Source: SZAS-103 sp036496805
GTDB taxonomy: Bacteria > Pseudomonadota > Gammaproteobacteria > Xanthomonadales > Xanthomonadaceae
NCBI GenBank assembly: GCA_036496805.1
Contig: DASXKN010000035.1
Span: forward strand, 62,001-126,000
DNA length: 64,000 nt
Direction: 5' to 3'
Part shown: positions 6,996 through 15,214 of the stretch, one piece after another
How the letters are laid out: each line of letters begins with the position of its first letter
Numbering within the stretch: the first letter of the stretch is position 1
Made by a program: the position numbers and the translations under genes
The notes under the pieces: model-generated
Database searches by the model: none
What the model saw: only the letters and a program-made list of their open reading frames with translations
What the model was told of the DNA's origin: nothing

Positions 6996-9020
6996 TCAGG
7001 CAGGCGCGGAGGCGGCTATCGCGGCGACCGCCTGCGGCGGCTGCATCGGCAGCCGGATCGTGTAGTGCAGGCCGTTGCCGGGTGCGCTGTCCACCGCGAT
7101 CGTGCCGCCGAGCTTGGTCGTCACCAGGTTGTACACGATGTTCGCGCCCAGGCCGCTGCCGCCCTGTCCGCGCTTGGTGGTGTAGAACGGATCGAACAGG
7201 CGCTTGAGCGCGTCGGCGGACATGCCGCTGCCGTTGTCGAGGTATTCGATGGTCAGGGTCGCCGCGTCGCCGCGCGCGACGATCCGCATGCTGCCTTCGG
7301 CGACGTGCTCGAAGCCGTGCATGATCGAGTTGATCATCAGGTTGGTGATGATCTGCGAGATCGCGCCGGGCACGCTGCGCACCCGCAGCAGCGGGTCGCA
7401 GTCGACCGCGATCGTGTGCTTCGTGCCCTTGAGCTTGGGCCGCAGCGACTTGAGCGTCTCCTCGATGTACTCGGCCAGCGCGATCTCGCGCACGTCGTCC
7501 GAGGACTGGTCGACCGCGACCTGCTTGAAGCTGCGGATCAGGCCGCTGGCGCGCTGGGTGTTGCTGGTGAGGATCCGCAGGATCTCCTCCACCGAGACGA
7601 AGTGCTCGGCCAGCTCCCTCTCGGTGAGGCGGTTGTCGCCCAGGCGTGTGCGCACGCCGCGGGTTTCCTCGACCAAGTGGCTCACCGCGGTCACGCAGAT
7701 GCCGAGCGGCGTGTTGACCTCGTGCGCGATGCCGGCCACCAGCGCGCCGAGCGAGGCGAGCTTCTCCTGGCGGATCAGCTCGGTCTGCGCCAGGCCGAGG
7801 TCCCCGAGGGTTTTCTCCAGCTCGCTGTTCTTCGCCTGCAGCGCCGCGCTGCCCGCGGCCAGGCGCCTGTGGGCGGTGCGCAGGGCGTCGTCGGCCTGCT
7901 TGCGCGAGAGCGCGGCGGCGATATGGTCGGCGACGAAGTTGAGCAGCTTCAGGTCGCGCTCGTCGTAGCCGATCTGCGCGTCATAACTTTGCAGGATGAT
8001 CGCGCCGAGCATCTGGTCCTGGTAGGCGAGCGGCGCACCCATCCAGACGTTGAAGTCGGTGCTGCCGATGACGTTCACGAGCTGGCCCGATTGCGCCAGC
8101 TCCTGGTAGCGCCGCTGGTCGATGCACTGCGGTGCGCGCGCCTTCATCACGTAACCGGTCAGGCCGTCGCCGGCCGGGCGCCGGTAGGTAGTCGGCGGCA
8201 TCGCGTCCTTTTCGTCGGCGTAGTAGGGGAAGCGCACCATTTCCGTCGCCGGGTCGTAGAGCACGACGGCGAAGTTCTTGGCGTACATCAGCTCGCCCAT
8301 GATCCGGTGCAGCTCGAGGTAGAAGGCGTCGAGGTCGATGTCCTTCACCGACAGCGCGGAAATCTCGTACAGCACGCGCTGCAGGTTCTCGGCGTTGCGG
8401 CGCTCGGCGATCTCGCGTTCCAGGCTGCTGGTGCGGTCGGCGATGGCGCGTTCCAGGCGCGCCGCGAACTGCACCTGCTCGACCGCGTCGGCGACGTGCT
8501 CGGTCATCAGCCCGAACAGGGCGACGTCTTCCTCGCTGTAGCGGAAGCCGGGCACGTAGCTTTGCACCACGATCGCGCCGAAGACGGCGCCGTCGTTGCC
8601 GATCAACGGCATGCCGACCCAGTGCTCGGCGGGCGCGCCCGCGCCCCAGCTCCGCCCCTGGGTGTTGCGGGCGACGATCTCCTCGCGCGAGATCACCAGC
8701 GGCTTGCCCGAGCGGATCACCATCGAGGTCGGCGAGACATGGCTGGGCTGCAGCGGGAAGAGTTCGTCGGGTTCCGGCACCTCGTCCTTCTCGTCCACCC
8801 GGTAGGCGAAACGGATGCCGTTGGCCGCCGCATCGTAGAGCGCGATGTAGAAGCTGCGCGCCGACATGATCCGCGCGATCGCCGCGTGCACGGCGCGGTA
8901 GAAGACGCGCAGGTCCTTGCAGTGCGCCGAGCGCTTGCTGATGTCCAGCACCACGGCCTGCACCGCCTCCAGGCGGGCCAGCCGTTGCGCCATCTGCGAA
9001 TCGGACAACGCGTTGTGCAC
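6996..9020 (-). CDS. Soluble double-GAF sensor histidine kinase
   Basis: 674 residues from a GTG at 9020 preceded by GGAGA. The longer in-frame extension to 10124 lies opposite arginase and is a shadow. There is no signal peptide or membrane segment. Two GAF domains (about 30-190 and 215-385; note the repeated WMGAPL/WVGMPL and AIILQSY/AIVVQSY motifs) lead into a coiled coil. A HisKA helix follows with GIAHEVNTPLG (phospho-His near 433), then an ATPase domain with N box (NLMINSIMHG), G1 (DNGSGM), F box (FDPFYTTK) and G2 (GSGLGANIV). It probably senses a cytoplasmic small molecule. The partner is likely the convergent HD-GYP regulator, which ends about 100 bp away. Confidence 0.88.
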   Translation of the reverse strand: MHNALSDSQMAQRLARLEAVQAVVLDISKRSAHCKDLRVFYRAVHAAIARIMSARSFYIALYDAAANGIRFAYRVDEKDEVPEPDELFPLQPSHVSPTSMVIRSGKPLVISREEIVARNTQGRSWGAGAPAEHWVGMPLIGNDGAVFGAIVVQSYVPGFRYSEEDVALFGLMTEHVADAVEQVQFAARLERAIADRTSSLEREIAERRNAENLQRVLYEISALSVKDIDLDAFYLELHRIMGELMYAKNFAVVLYDPATEMVRFPYYADEKDAMPPTTYRRPAGDGLTGYVMKARAPQCIDQRRYQELAQSGQLVNVIGSTDFNVWMGAPLAYQDQMLGAIILQSYDAQIGYDERDLKLLNFVADHIAAALSRKQADDALRTAHRRLAAGSAALQAKNSELEKTLGDLGLAQTELIRQEKLASLGALVAGIAHEVNTPLGICVTAVSHLVEETRGVRTRLGDNRLTERELAEHFVSVEEILRILTSNTQRASGLIRSFKQVAVDQSSDDVREIALAEYIEETLKSLRPKLKGTKHTIAVDCDPLLRVRSVPGAISQIITNLMINSIMHGFEHVAEGSMRIVARGDAATLTIEYLDNGSGMSADALKRLFDPFYTTKRGQGGSGLGANIVYNLVTTKLGGTIAVDSAPGNGLHYTIRLPMQPPQAVAAIAASAPA

Positions 9021-9191
9021 GACGTCTCCTGATCGAACAGCGACCCCCGCTTGCCCGCGATCGGGCAGGCGTCGCCTGCGCGCGATCGGCGGTCGGCGTC
9101 CATCCCCGCAGGCGGGATGCCGGCCCGGTCGCGCGCGACTAGAATGCCAGTGTTCGCCGCCTTCCGGCGACCTTCCATCGGGGAAAACCAG

Positions 9192-10118
9192 ATGACTTCG
9201 AACACACCCAGACCGATCGCCCTGGTCGGCGCTCCCACCGACGTCGGCGCCGGCGCGCGCGGCGCGTCGATGGGACCGGAGGCGCTGCGCGTGGCCGGAC
9301 TGGCCGAGGCGTTGCGCGATCGCGGCCTGCAGGTGATCGACCGCGGCAACCTCGTCGGCCCGTCCAATCCGTGGCAGCCGCCGGTGGACGGATACCGCCA
9401 TCTCGACGAAGTGGTCGCCTGGAACCGGCTGGTGATGGGCGCGATGTACGACGAACTGGAAAGCGGCCACCTGCCGATCCTGCTCGGCGGCGACCACTGC
9501 CTCGGCACCGGCTCGATCACCGCGGTGGCGCGCTGGTGCCGCGAGCGCGGCAAGAACCTGCGCGTGCTCTGGCTCGATGCGCACGCGGACTTCAACACCC
9601 ACGAGGTCACGCCCTCGGGTAACATCCACGGCATGCCGGTCGCCTGCCTGTGCGGCATCGGCCCGCACGGCATGACCCACCTCGGCGGCAACGCGCCGGC
9701 GATCACCCCCGACGTGCTGAGGCAGATCGGCATCCGCTCGGTCGATCAGGGCGAGAAGCGCCTGGTGCAGCAGTACAACGTCGACATCTACGACATGCGC
9801 TACATCGACGAGATCGGCATGAAACGGGTGATGGAGGAGGCCCTGGAAGGCATCGATGCCGACACCCACCTGCACGTCAGCTTCGACGTCGACTTCCTCG
9901 ACCCGGCGATCGCGCCCGGCGTCGGCACCACCGTGCCCGGCGGCCCGAACTACCGCGAGGCGCAACTGGTGATGGAGATGATCGCCGACACCGGCCGCCT
10001 GGGTTCGCTGGACATCATGGAACTCAACCCCGCCTTCGACGACCACAACCGCACCGCCGTCCTCGCCGTCGACCTGGTGGAAAGCCTGTTCGGCAAGTCG
10101 ACCCTGATGCGCGCCTGA
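9192..10118 (+). CDS. rocF: Arginase
   Basis: A 308-residue ureohydrolase that converts L-arginine to ornithine and urea with a dinuclear Mn centre. Metal ligands are visible in GGDH (near 99), WLDAHADFN (near 128) and SFDVDFLDP (near 230). THEVTPSGNIHGMP is the arginase-type substrate loop, which favours arginase over agmatinase. The ATG at 9192 starts the conserved PIALVGAPTDVGAG strand; the upstream in-frame extension overlaps the kinase promoter. It is divergent from the GAF kinase gene and followed by a palindromic repeat element. Confidence 0.93.
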   Translation: MTSNTPRPIALVGAPTDVGAGARGASMGPEALRVAGLAEALRDRGLQVIDRGNLVGPSNPWQPPVDGYRHLDEVVAWNRLVMGAMYDELESGHLPILLGGDHCLGTGSITAVARWCRERGKNLRVLWLDAHADFNTHEVTPSGNIHGMPVACLCGIGPHGMTHLGGNAPAITPDVLRQIGIRSVDQGEKRLVQQYNVDIYDMRYIDEIGMKRVMEEALEGIDADTHLHVSFDVDFLDPAIAPGVGTTVPGGPNYREAQLVMEMIADTGRLGSLDIMELNPAFDDHNRTAVLAVDLVESLFGKSTLMRA

Positions 10119-10127
10119 TTGCAATTC

Positions 10128-10299
10128 CCTCTCCCGCCGGGAGAGGGTGCCGAAGGCGGGTGAGGGAAGGTCCTCACACGCTTGTCAGGGATCGGCAAGA
10201 TCGCCAAGGTGCTTCGACTTCGGTTCCCGAGAGCGTCCATTGGGGGACGATCTTCCCTCATCCGCCCTTCGGGCACCTTCTCCCGCAGGGAGAAGGGAA
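10128..10299. mobile_element. Two-armed palindromic repeat element A (MITE-like, no ORF)
   Basis: The left arm (10128-10173: CCCTCTCCCGCCGGGAGAGG then GTGCCGAAGGCGGGTGAGGG) and right arm (10245-10299) are inverted copies of each other. Each begins with a self-complementary GGGAGA-type hairpin at the outer end and reads inward to GTGAGGGAAG/ATGAGGGAAG. The roughly 70-bp centre has no ORF. It has the same architecture as elements B (14506-14615) and C (23746-24175), and C carries a DUF559 gene. It fills the gap between arginase and the converging lipoprotein gene. Confidence 0.75.
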
Positions 10300-10306
10300 T
10301 GGTCTC

Positions 10307-11200
10307 TCACCAGCCCGACGGCGGATCCGGCACGTAGCCGATCGGGAACGCCTGCTGGGCGTTGTCGCGCGGATAACGCGGATAGCGCGGCACGATCCCG
10401 CGTGCGGCGAGCTGCTGCGGCGTGTCGTACCAGATCTGGGTGAGCTGCTGCGGCGACGAGCTCATGCGCTCGAAGCTCGTCTGCGCGATCGGCGAGTACT
10501 CGCGCTCGCCGTGGCCGGTGCCGATCTGCTGCGCAACGCGGCCGTAGTCGGCGCCGCCCATGCTGTCCATCGCCTTCGCCGCGGGATAGGCCGATCGCGC
10601 CGGCGCGGCCATCGACCCCGCGGCGGCCGACGCCGGCGGTGCCGCAGCCACGTCGCGCGCCGCCTCGCGGCGATCGTAGGGGCCATTCTCGTCCTTGCGC
10701 TCGGCGGCCACCGGCGGCGCATAGATCGGCTGCGGCGGCACGTACACCGGTTCCTGCTGGCGCTCGCGGAACACCGCCATGCCGATCACGCCGACGTTGT
10801 CGGGACGACCGGTGCGCGCGGCGTAACTGTCCTCCAGCGCGGTGAACACGAACTGGGCGACGTCGTAATCGCTCTTGCGCCAGCCGTCGATGTCCGCCGA
10901 TTCCCACGGACCGAGCACATAGCCGGCCTGGTTGGCTCCGGCGGTCTGCCCGGTGACCGCGTTCACGCCGTCCACGCTGAGCACGACCATGACCCGCTCG
11001 CCGGTGTGGTTGTACATGTGCAGGGCGTAGTGGTGGCCGGGCTCGCCGGGCACGTAGCTGCGGCCGTGGTGGTAGTAGGTGGGCAGGGTGGAGCCGGAGT
11101 CGCGGTCGACGATCGACAGGTCGACCAGCGGATGCGCCTCGCAAGCCGATACGGACAGGGCGCACAGGGAAGCGAGCAGCAGGTGGGTCAGCGGTTTCAT
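10307..11200 (-). CDS. Hypothetical lipoprotein
   Basis: 297 residues with a lipoprotein signal ending in VSAC (Cys near 20). Residues 25-150 (VDLSIVDRDSGSTLPTYYHHGRSYVPG...YALHMYNHTGERVMVVLSVDGVN) look like a globular beta domain. The middle is Ala/Pro-rich and probably disordered. The C terminus (QLTQIWYDTPQQLAARGIVPRY) is distinctive. I do not recognise a functional family. It probably faces the periplasm from either membrane. It is transcribed away from trpS, and its C terminus abuts repeat element A. Confidence 0.7.
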   Translation of the reverse strand: MKPLTHLLLASLCALSVSACEAHPLVDLSIVDRDSGSTLPTYYHHGRSYVPGEPGHHYALHMYNHTGERVMVVLSVDGVNAVTGQTAGANQAGYVLGPWESADIDGWRKSDYDVAQFVFTALEDSYAARTGRPDNVGVIGMAVFRERQQEPVYVPPQPIYAPPVAAERKDENGPYDRREAARDVAAAPPASAAAGSMAAPARSAYPAAKAMDSMGGADYGRVAQQIGTGHGEREYSPIAQTSFERMSSSPQQLTQIWYDTPQQLAARGIVPRYPRYPRDNAQQAFPIGYVPDPPSGW

Positions 11201-11317
11201 GGGGCACCTCGGGGTTGGGTGCGGTGTTCAACGCGGGATTCGTGCCGGTGGGGTTGAGCGCCGTCCGCGGTTCATCGAGCAGTTACAATCGGCGACGCCT
11301 TCGCCAACCGCCTCCGC

Positions 11318-12607
11318 ATGACCCGCATCCTCACCGGCATCACCACGTCCGGCACCCCGCACCTGGGCAACTACGTCGGCGCGATCCGCCCGGCGATCGC
11401 CGCCAGCCGCGCGCCCGGCGTCGAGTCGTTCTATTTCCTCGCCGATTACCACGCGTTGATCAAGGTGACGGAACCTGCGCGCGTGCAGCGTTCGACGCTG
11501 GAGATCGCCGCCGCATGGCTGGCTTGCGGACTCGATCCGGACCGCGTGTGGTTCTACCGCCAGTCCGACATACCCGAGACTCCTGAACTCACCTGGCTGC
11601 TGACCTGCGTGGCCGCGAAGGGCATGCTCAATCGCGCGCACGCGTACAAGGCCGCGGTCGATCGCAACATGGCCGAGGGCGACGATCCCGACGCGGCTGT
11701 GACCGCGGGCCTGTTCATGTACCCGGTGCTGATGGCCGCCGACATCCTGCTGTTCAACGCGAACAAGGTGCCGGTCGGTCGCGACCAGGTACAGCACATC
11801 GAGATGGCTCGCGACATCGGTGCCCGCTTCAATCACCTCTACGGCGAACATTTCGTGCTGCCCGAGGCGGCGATCGAGGAACACGTCGCCACCCTGCCGG
11901 GCCTCGACGGCCGCAAGATGAGCAAGAGTTACGACAACACGATCCCGCTGTTCTGCCCGCGCGGCGAGCTGAAGAAGCTGATCGCCGGCATCGTCACCGA
12001 CTCGCGGATGCCGGGCGAGGCGAAGGATGCGGATGGTTCGAATGTGTTCCAGTTGTATCAGGCGTTCGCGAGCGCGGAGGAAACCCTCGCCATGCGCCAG
12101 GCTTTCGTCGACGGCATTGGCTGGGGCGACGCGAAGCAAAAACTCTTTGAGCGCATCGACGCCGAAGTGGAGCCATTGCGCGAGCGCTACGAGGCGCTGA
12201 TCGCGCATCCCGAGCGCATCGAGGAGCAACTGCACCACGGCGCCGGCAAGGCGCGCATGATCGCCAAACCATTGCTCGCGAAGCTGCGCGATGCGGTGGG
12301 CCTGCGCAACCTTGGAGCCAGGGGCGGGGTAGCTGTAGTGCGCGAGAAAGCGAAAGTCGCGCTGCCGCAGTTCAAGCAGTACCGCGAGGGCGACGGCCGG
12401 TTCTATTTCAAGCTGGTCGATGCCGAAGGCCGTCTGCTGCTGCAGAGCATGGGCTTCCCGTCGCCGAAGGAAGCCGGCGCGCTGATCGCGCGCATCAAGT
12501 CGAACGGCATCGACTCCGCCGAACTCATGCAGCACGCGGCACGCGCGGACGGCATCGACGAAGCGACGCTCTCCGACGCGCTGCGCGAACTGCAATCGGC
12601 GGAATGA
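11318..12607 (+). CDS. trpS: Tryptophan--tRNA ligase
   Basis: A 429-residue class I aminoacyl-tRNA synthetase that charges tRNA-Trp. The HIGH-type signature is TSGTPHLGNYVGA (residues 9-21) and the KMSKS loop is GRKMSKSYDN (near 200). It is longer than the 334-residue E. coli enzyme: a C-terminal extension of about 100 residues (KAKVALPQFKQYREGDGRFYFKLVDAEGRLLLQSMGF) belongs to a longer TrpS type seen in Xanthomonads. Four bases separate it from the small membrane-protein gene at 12612, so the two are probably cotranscribed. Confidence 0.96.
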   Translation: MTRILTGITTSGTPHLGNYVGAIRPAIAASRAPGVESFYFLADYHALIKVTEPARVQRSTLEIAAAWLACGLDPDRVWFYRQSDIPETPELTWLLTCVAAKGMLNRAHAYKAAVDRNMAEGDDPDAAVTAGLFMYPVLMAADILLFNANKVPVGRDQVQHIEMARDIGARFNHLYGEHFVLPEAAIEEHVATLPGLDGRKMSKSYDNTIPLFCPRGELKKLIAGIVTDSRMPGEAKDADGSNVFQLYQAFASAEETLAMRQAFVDGIGWGDAKQKLFERIDAEVEPLRERYEALIAHPERIEEQLHHGAGKARMIAKPLLAKLRDAVGLRNLGARGGVAVVREKAKVALPQFKQYREGDGRFYFKLVDAEGRLLLQSMGFPSPKEAGALIARIKSNGIDSAELMQHAARADGIDEATLSDALRELQSAE

Positions 12608-12611
12608 CGCG

Positions 12612-12920
12612 ATGCCCTACCTCGCCCTCATCCTCTTCGCGCCGTGGTTCCTGATCCTCGGCGCGCTGTACTGGATCTACCCGCGCCAGCCGCGCACCCC
12701 GGCGCGCAAGGCGTTCGATGCGATCGTCCTGCTGATCGCCGGCGGCGGCAGCTACGCCGGCATGCTCTGGGGCTACGCCGTCGCGATACCGATGACCGGC
12801 GCGATCTGGAAGCAGGTGCTCGCTTCGCTGGTCGCCTACGGCATCTTCCTCGGCGTGCTCACGATCGCATGGATCCTGCGTTCGCGATGGTTGATCCGGG
12901 GGCTTTCACCCAATCGCTGA
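12612..12920 (+). CDS. Small integral membrane protein, unknown function
   Basis: 102 residues with three hydrophobic segments (about 3-22, 38-60 and 68-92) separated by short charged loops (YPRQPRTPARKAF). Nothing points to a catalytic role. It starts 4 nt after the trpS stop, so it is probably translated from the trpS transcript. A dispersed repeat follows at 12932. Confidence 0.72.
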   Translation: MPYLALILFAPWFLILGALYWIYPRQPRTPARKAFDAIVLLIAGGGSYAGMLWGYAVAIPMTGAIWKQVLASLVAYGIFLGVLTIAWILRSRWLIRGLSPNR

Positions 12921-12931
12921 AAAATCCGCGC

Positions 12932-12959
12932 GTGGTTCGACAAGCTCACCACGAACGGC
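12932..12959. repeat. Dispersed TTCGACAAGCTCACCACGAA repeat
   Basis: One copy of a short intergenic repeat (GGTTCGACAAGCTCACCACG followed by AACGG) also present twice at 26468-26521. It is an imperfect inverted repeat whose arms are GTTCG/CGAAC. It sits between the ends of two converging genes. Confidence 0.7.
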
Positions 12960-12965
12960 AAACGA

Positions 12966-13349
12966 TCAATCCCAGGTATTGAGATGCGGCCCGAATTCGG
13001 GCTTCTGCTTGCGCACCACGCAGAAGCGATGGCCGGTCGGGGCCTGCATCACCCACCAGCGCTTGACGAAGGCGACGCGCGTTGCGCCCAGCGCCTCCAG
13101 CCGCGCGACTTCGGCGTCGAGGTCGTCGGTCTCGATGTCGAGGTGGATGCGCGCCTCGTGGTCCACGCGCTGCAGCAGCAGGAAGGGCTCGTCGGCATCG
13201 GTCGCCAGCTCGGCGTACTTTCCGTCGCCATCCTGGTCGGCGGAAGCGACCTTGCGCCCTAGCGCGGCGCTCCAGAAGCGCGCGGCCTCGTCGAGCTGCT
13301 CGACCTGGCAGTCGAGGACGAAGGCGGTGATGCGGCTGTGATGGGGCAT
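12966..13349 (-). CDS. VOC/glyoxalase-like domain protein
   Basis: 127 residues covering one vicinal-oxygen-chelate module: ITAFVLDCQVEQLDEAARFWSAALG, LLLQRVDHEARIHLDIETDDLDAEVARLEALGATRV and MQAPTGHRFCVV. A His (HLDIET) and Gly-His near the C terminus resemble VOC metal ligands. This subfamily usually has no assigned substrate, so no reaction is claimed. It is monocistronic and convergent with the small membrane-protein gene. Confidence 0.8.
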   Translation of the reverse strand: MPHHSRITAFVLDCQVEQLDEAARFWSAALGRKVASADQDGDGKYAELATDADEPFLLLQRVDHEARIHLDIETDDLDAEVARLEALGATRVAFVKRWWVMQAPTGHRFCVVRKQKPEFGPHLNTWD

Positions 13350-13413
13350 GGGGAATGTGAACCAGGAGATCTTGAAATGGGAGCTGGCCGAGGTCGTATC
13401 CCGGCCACGGAAG

Positions 13414-13776
13414 TCACTTGTTCGTGAGGGTCAATTTCGCGAAGTTGATGGCCTGTTTGCACGTGGCAGTATCGGACGCGCCAGCCCCTAGCTGGGAGAA
13501 ATTCCTGTTCGCGTTCTGCTGGCCTTCCGCCGCTGCGGCATCGATGTCTTTCGAGGCGGGTGGAAGCATTTTCTTCATCGCATCCAAGTCGCCACCTACG
13601 ATCTGTTCCATGGACGCAACCGCCGCAGGGTCAAGTCCGCACAGCTTTGCGAGTTGCAAGGTCGCACGCTCGCTCCGTGCCGCATTCAGCAACCCTTCTT
13701 TCAGCACCTGCTGATCGGCGGCAAAGGAGGAACCCGAAACGAGGGCAGCGACAAGTATCCAGGCACCTTTCGACAT
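13414..13776 (-). CDS. Small exported protein, unknown function
   Basis: 120 residues with a signal peptide (MSKGAWILVAALVSGSSFA). The mature part is helical (LKEGLLNAARSERATLQLAKLCGLDP...), with one Cys in KLCGLD and one in TATCKQAINFA that could pair. I recognise no family. It lies between the VOC gene and the E2 gene in the same orientation, but 22 bp downstream of the E2 stop, so it could be read through from that operon. Confidence 0.65.
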   Translation of the reverse strand: MSKGAWILVAALVSGSSFAADQQVLKEGLLNAARSERATLQLAKLCGLDPAAVASMEQIVGGDLDAMKKMLPPASKDIDAAAAEGQQNANRNFSQLGAGASDTATCKQAINFAKLTLTNK

Positions 13777-13798
13777 AGTCGTGTCCCTCCGGATGACT

Positions 13799-15214
13799 TC
13801 AGTTCGGCGCGCCCAGATCGTCCAGCAACGCCCTGAGGAATCTCGCCGCCTCGCCGCCCGTGCAGGCGCGATGGTCGAAGGTCAGCGAGATCGGCATGCG
13901 GCGGTGGACTTCGATGCCGCCCATCACCGCGACGACGTCGTGGCAGAGCTTGCCGGCGCCGATGATCGCGACGGTCGGCGGCACCACCACCGGCGTCGCG
14001 TAACGGCCGGCGAACATGCCGAAGTTCGACAGCGAGATCGTGTACCCCGAAAGTTCCGACGCGGGAATGCTGCGATCCTCGACCTGCGAGCGCAGGCGGC
14101 CGATCGCGGCGCGGATGCCGCGCGCATCGAGCATGTCGGCGTTGCGCAATGCCGGGACGAACAGGCCGTCGTCGGTGTCCACGGCGATGCCGATGTCGAC
14201 GTGCGGGTGCAGGGTGCGCGTGAGCTTCTCGCCGTCGAACCAGGCGTTGAGCGCGGGAACTTCCTTGCAGGCGGCGACGATCGAGCGCACCAGGCGCGCG
14301 GTGATGTCCTGCTTGCCGATCCATTGGTGGAGGTCGGCGTCGTCGACGAGCGTGGTGGGGACGACCTGCGCGTGCGCGGCGGCCATCACCCGCGCCATGT
14401 TGCGGCGCACGCCCTTGAGCTGCTCGGGCTGGCCGCTGGCGGCGACCGTCGGCGGCTGGGTGCGCATGGGCTTGCCGGCGGCCGACATCGGCGTGCGCTG
14501 CTCTTCCCTTCTCCCTTCGGGAGAAGGTGCCCGAGGGGCGGATGAGGGGCCGTTGGCATGGAGGGTGTGGGCGCTCGGCCCCTCACCCCCAGCCCCTCTC
14601 CCGCTGGGAGAGGGGAGCAAGGCGGCGTTGCCGCTGGCGGCGGCATTCTTGACGTCCGCCAGCGTGATCACGCCGTCGGCGCCGGTGGGCTTCACGCGGC
14701 CGAGGTCGATCTTCAGTTTCTTCGCCAGCGCGCGTACGGCCGGCACGGCCTTGACGCCGCCGATCGAGGTCGCCTGTTCGCTGCGCACGGCGTCGGAGGT
14801 CTGCATCGCGCCGACCACGGTGCCGCTGTCCTCGCGCAGCACCTCGGTTCTCGTCTCCGGCTCGGCGGCTTTCGCGGGAGCGGGCTTCGCAGCTTCCGCA
14901 ACCGGCGCGGCGTGCCCACCGCCATGATGATGACCAGTGTCCTGGCCCTCGGCGCGCTGCGGCAGCGACGGATCGACCTCGAACTCGGCGAGCATCGTGC
15001 CGGTGACGATCACGTCGCCGGCGCCACCGGCGAGCCTGAGCACCTTGCCCGACACCGGCGAAGGCACTTCGACGACCGCCTTCGCGGTCTCCATCGACAC
15101 CAGGTTCTCGTCGAGCCGGATAACGTCGCCGACCTTGACGAACCATTCGACGATGGTCGCGTCCGGCAGGCCTTCGCCGAGGTCCGGGAGAATAAAGCTC
15201 TTGGTCTGGCTCAT
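13799..15214 (-). CDS. Dihydrolipoamide acyltransferase (E2) of a branched-chain-type 2-oxo acid dehydrogenase complex
   Basis: 471 residues. The single lipoyl domain (about 5-80) carries the lipoylation Lys in VSMETAKAVVEV (near 45). The peripheral-subunit-binding domain (about 150-190) reads VPAVRALAKKLKIDLGRVKPTGADGVITLADV. The catalytic acyltransferase domain (about 245-471) ends with FDHRACTGGEAARF, the HxxxDG-type active-site region with a Cys-Thr variation. Residues 200-237 (LPSPSGRGAGGEG...APSPEGRR) are the translation of a palindromic repeat element inserted in frame in the linker. The last gene of the E1alpha-E1beta-E2 operon, it is probably the bkd complex oxidising branched-chain 2-oxo acids; a pyruvate substrate cannot be excluded. 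Confidence 0.9.
   Translation of the reverse strand: MSQTKSFILPDLGEGLPDATIVEWFVKVGDVIRLDENLVSMETAKAVVEVPSPVSGKVLRLAGGAGDVIVTGTMLAEFEVDPSLPQRAEGQDTGHHHGGGHAAPVAEAAKPAPAKAAEPETRTEVLREDSGTVVGAMQTSDAVRSEQATSIGGVKAVPAVRALAKKLKIDLGRVKPTGADGVITLADVKNAAASGNAALLPSPSGRGAGGEGPSAHTLHANGPSSAPRAPSPEGRREEQRTPMSAAGKPMRTQPPTVAASGQPEQLKGVRRNMARVMAAAHAQVVPTTLVDDADLHQWIGKQDITARLVRSIVAACKEVPALNAWFDGEKLTRTLHPHVDIGIAVDTDDGLFVPALRNADMLDARGIRAAIGRLRSQVEDRSIPASELSGYTISLSNFGMFAGRYATPVVVPPTVAIIGAGKLCHDVVAVMGGIEVHRRMPISLTFDHRACTGGEAARFLRALLDDLGAPN
14506..14615. mobile_element. Two-armed palindromic repeat element B, inserted in the E2 coding sequence
   Basis: The left arm (14506-14552: CCCTTCTCCCTTCGGGAGAA, GGTGCCCGAGGGGCGGATGAG, GGGCCG) and right arm (14576-14615: CGGCCCCTCACCCCCAGCCC, CTCTCCCGCTGGGAGAGGGG) are inverted, with a 23-bp centre. 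It has the same arm design as elements A and C but lies inside an essential-looking reading frame. It is read through in frame as a Pro/Gly/Ser/Arg-rich linker between the E3-binding and catalytic domains. Confidence 0.75.

Noticed and set aside
7065..9032. 655-codon plus-strand frame opposite the GAF kinase
   Set aside because: Shadow frame; the minus strand carries a complete two-GAF kinase with all catalytic boxes.
9021..10124. N-terminal 368-residue extension of the GAF histidine kinase
   Set aside because: It lies antisense to arginase; the GTG at 9020 with GGAGA upstream precedes the first conserved residues.
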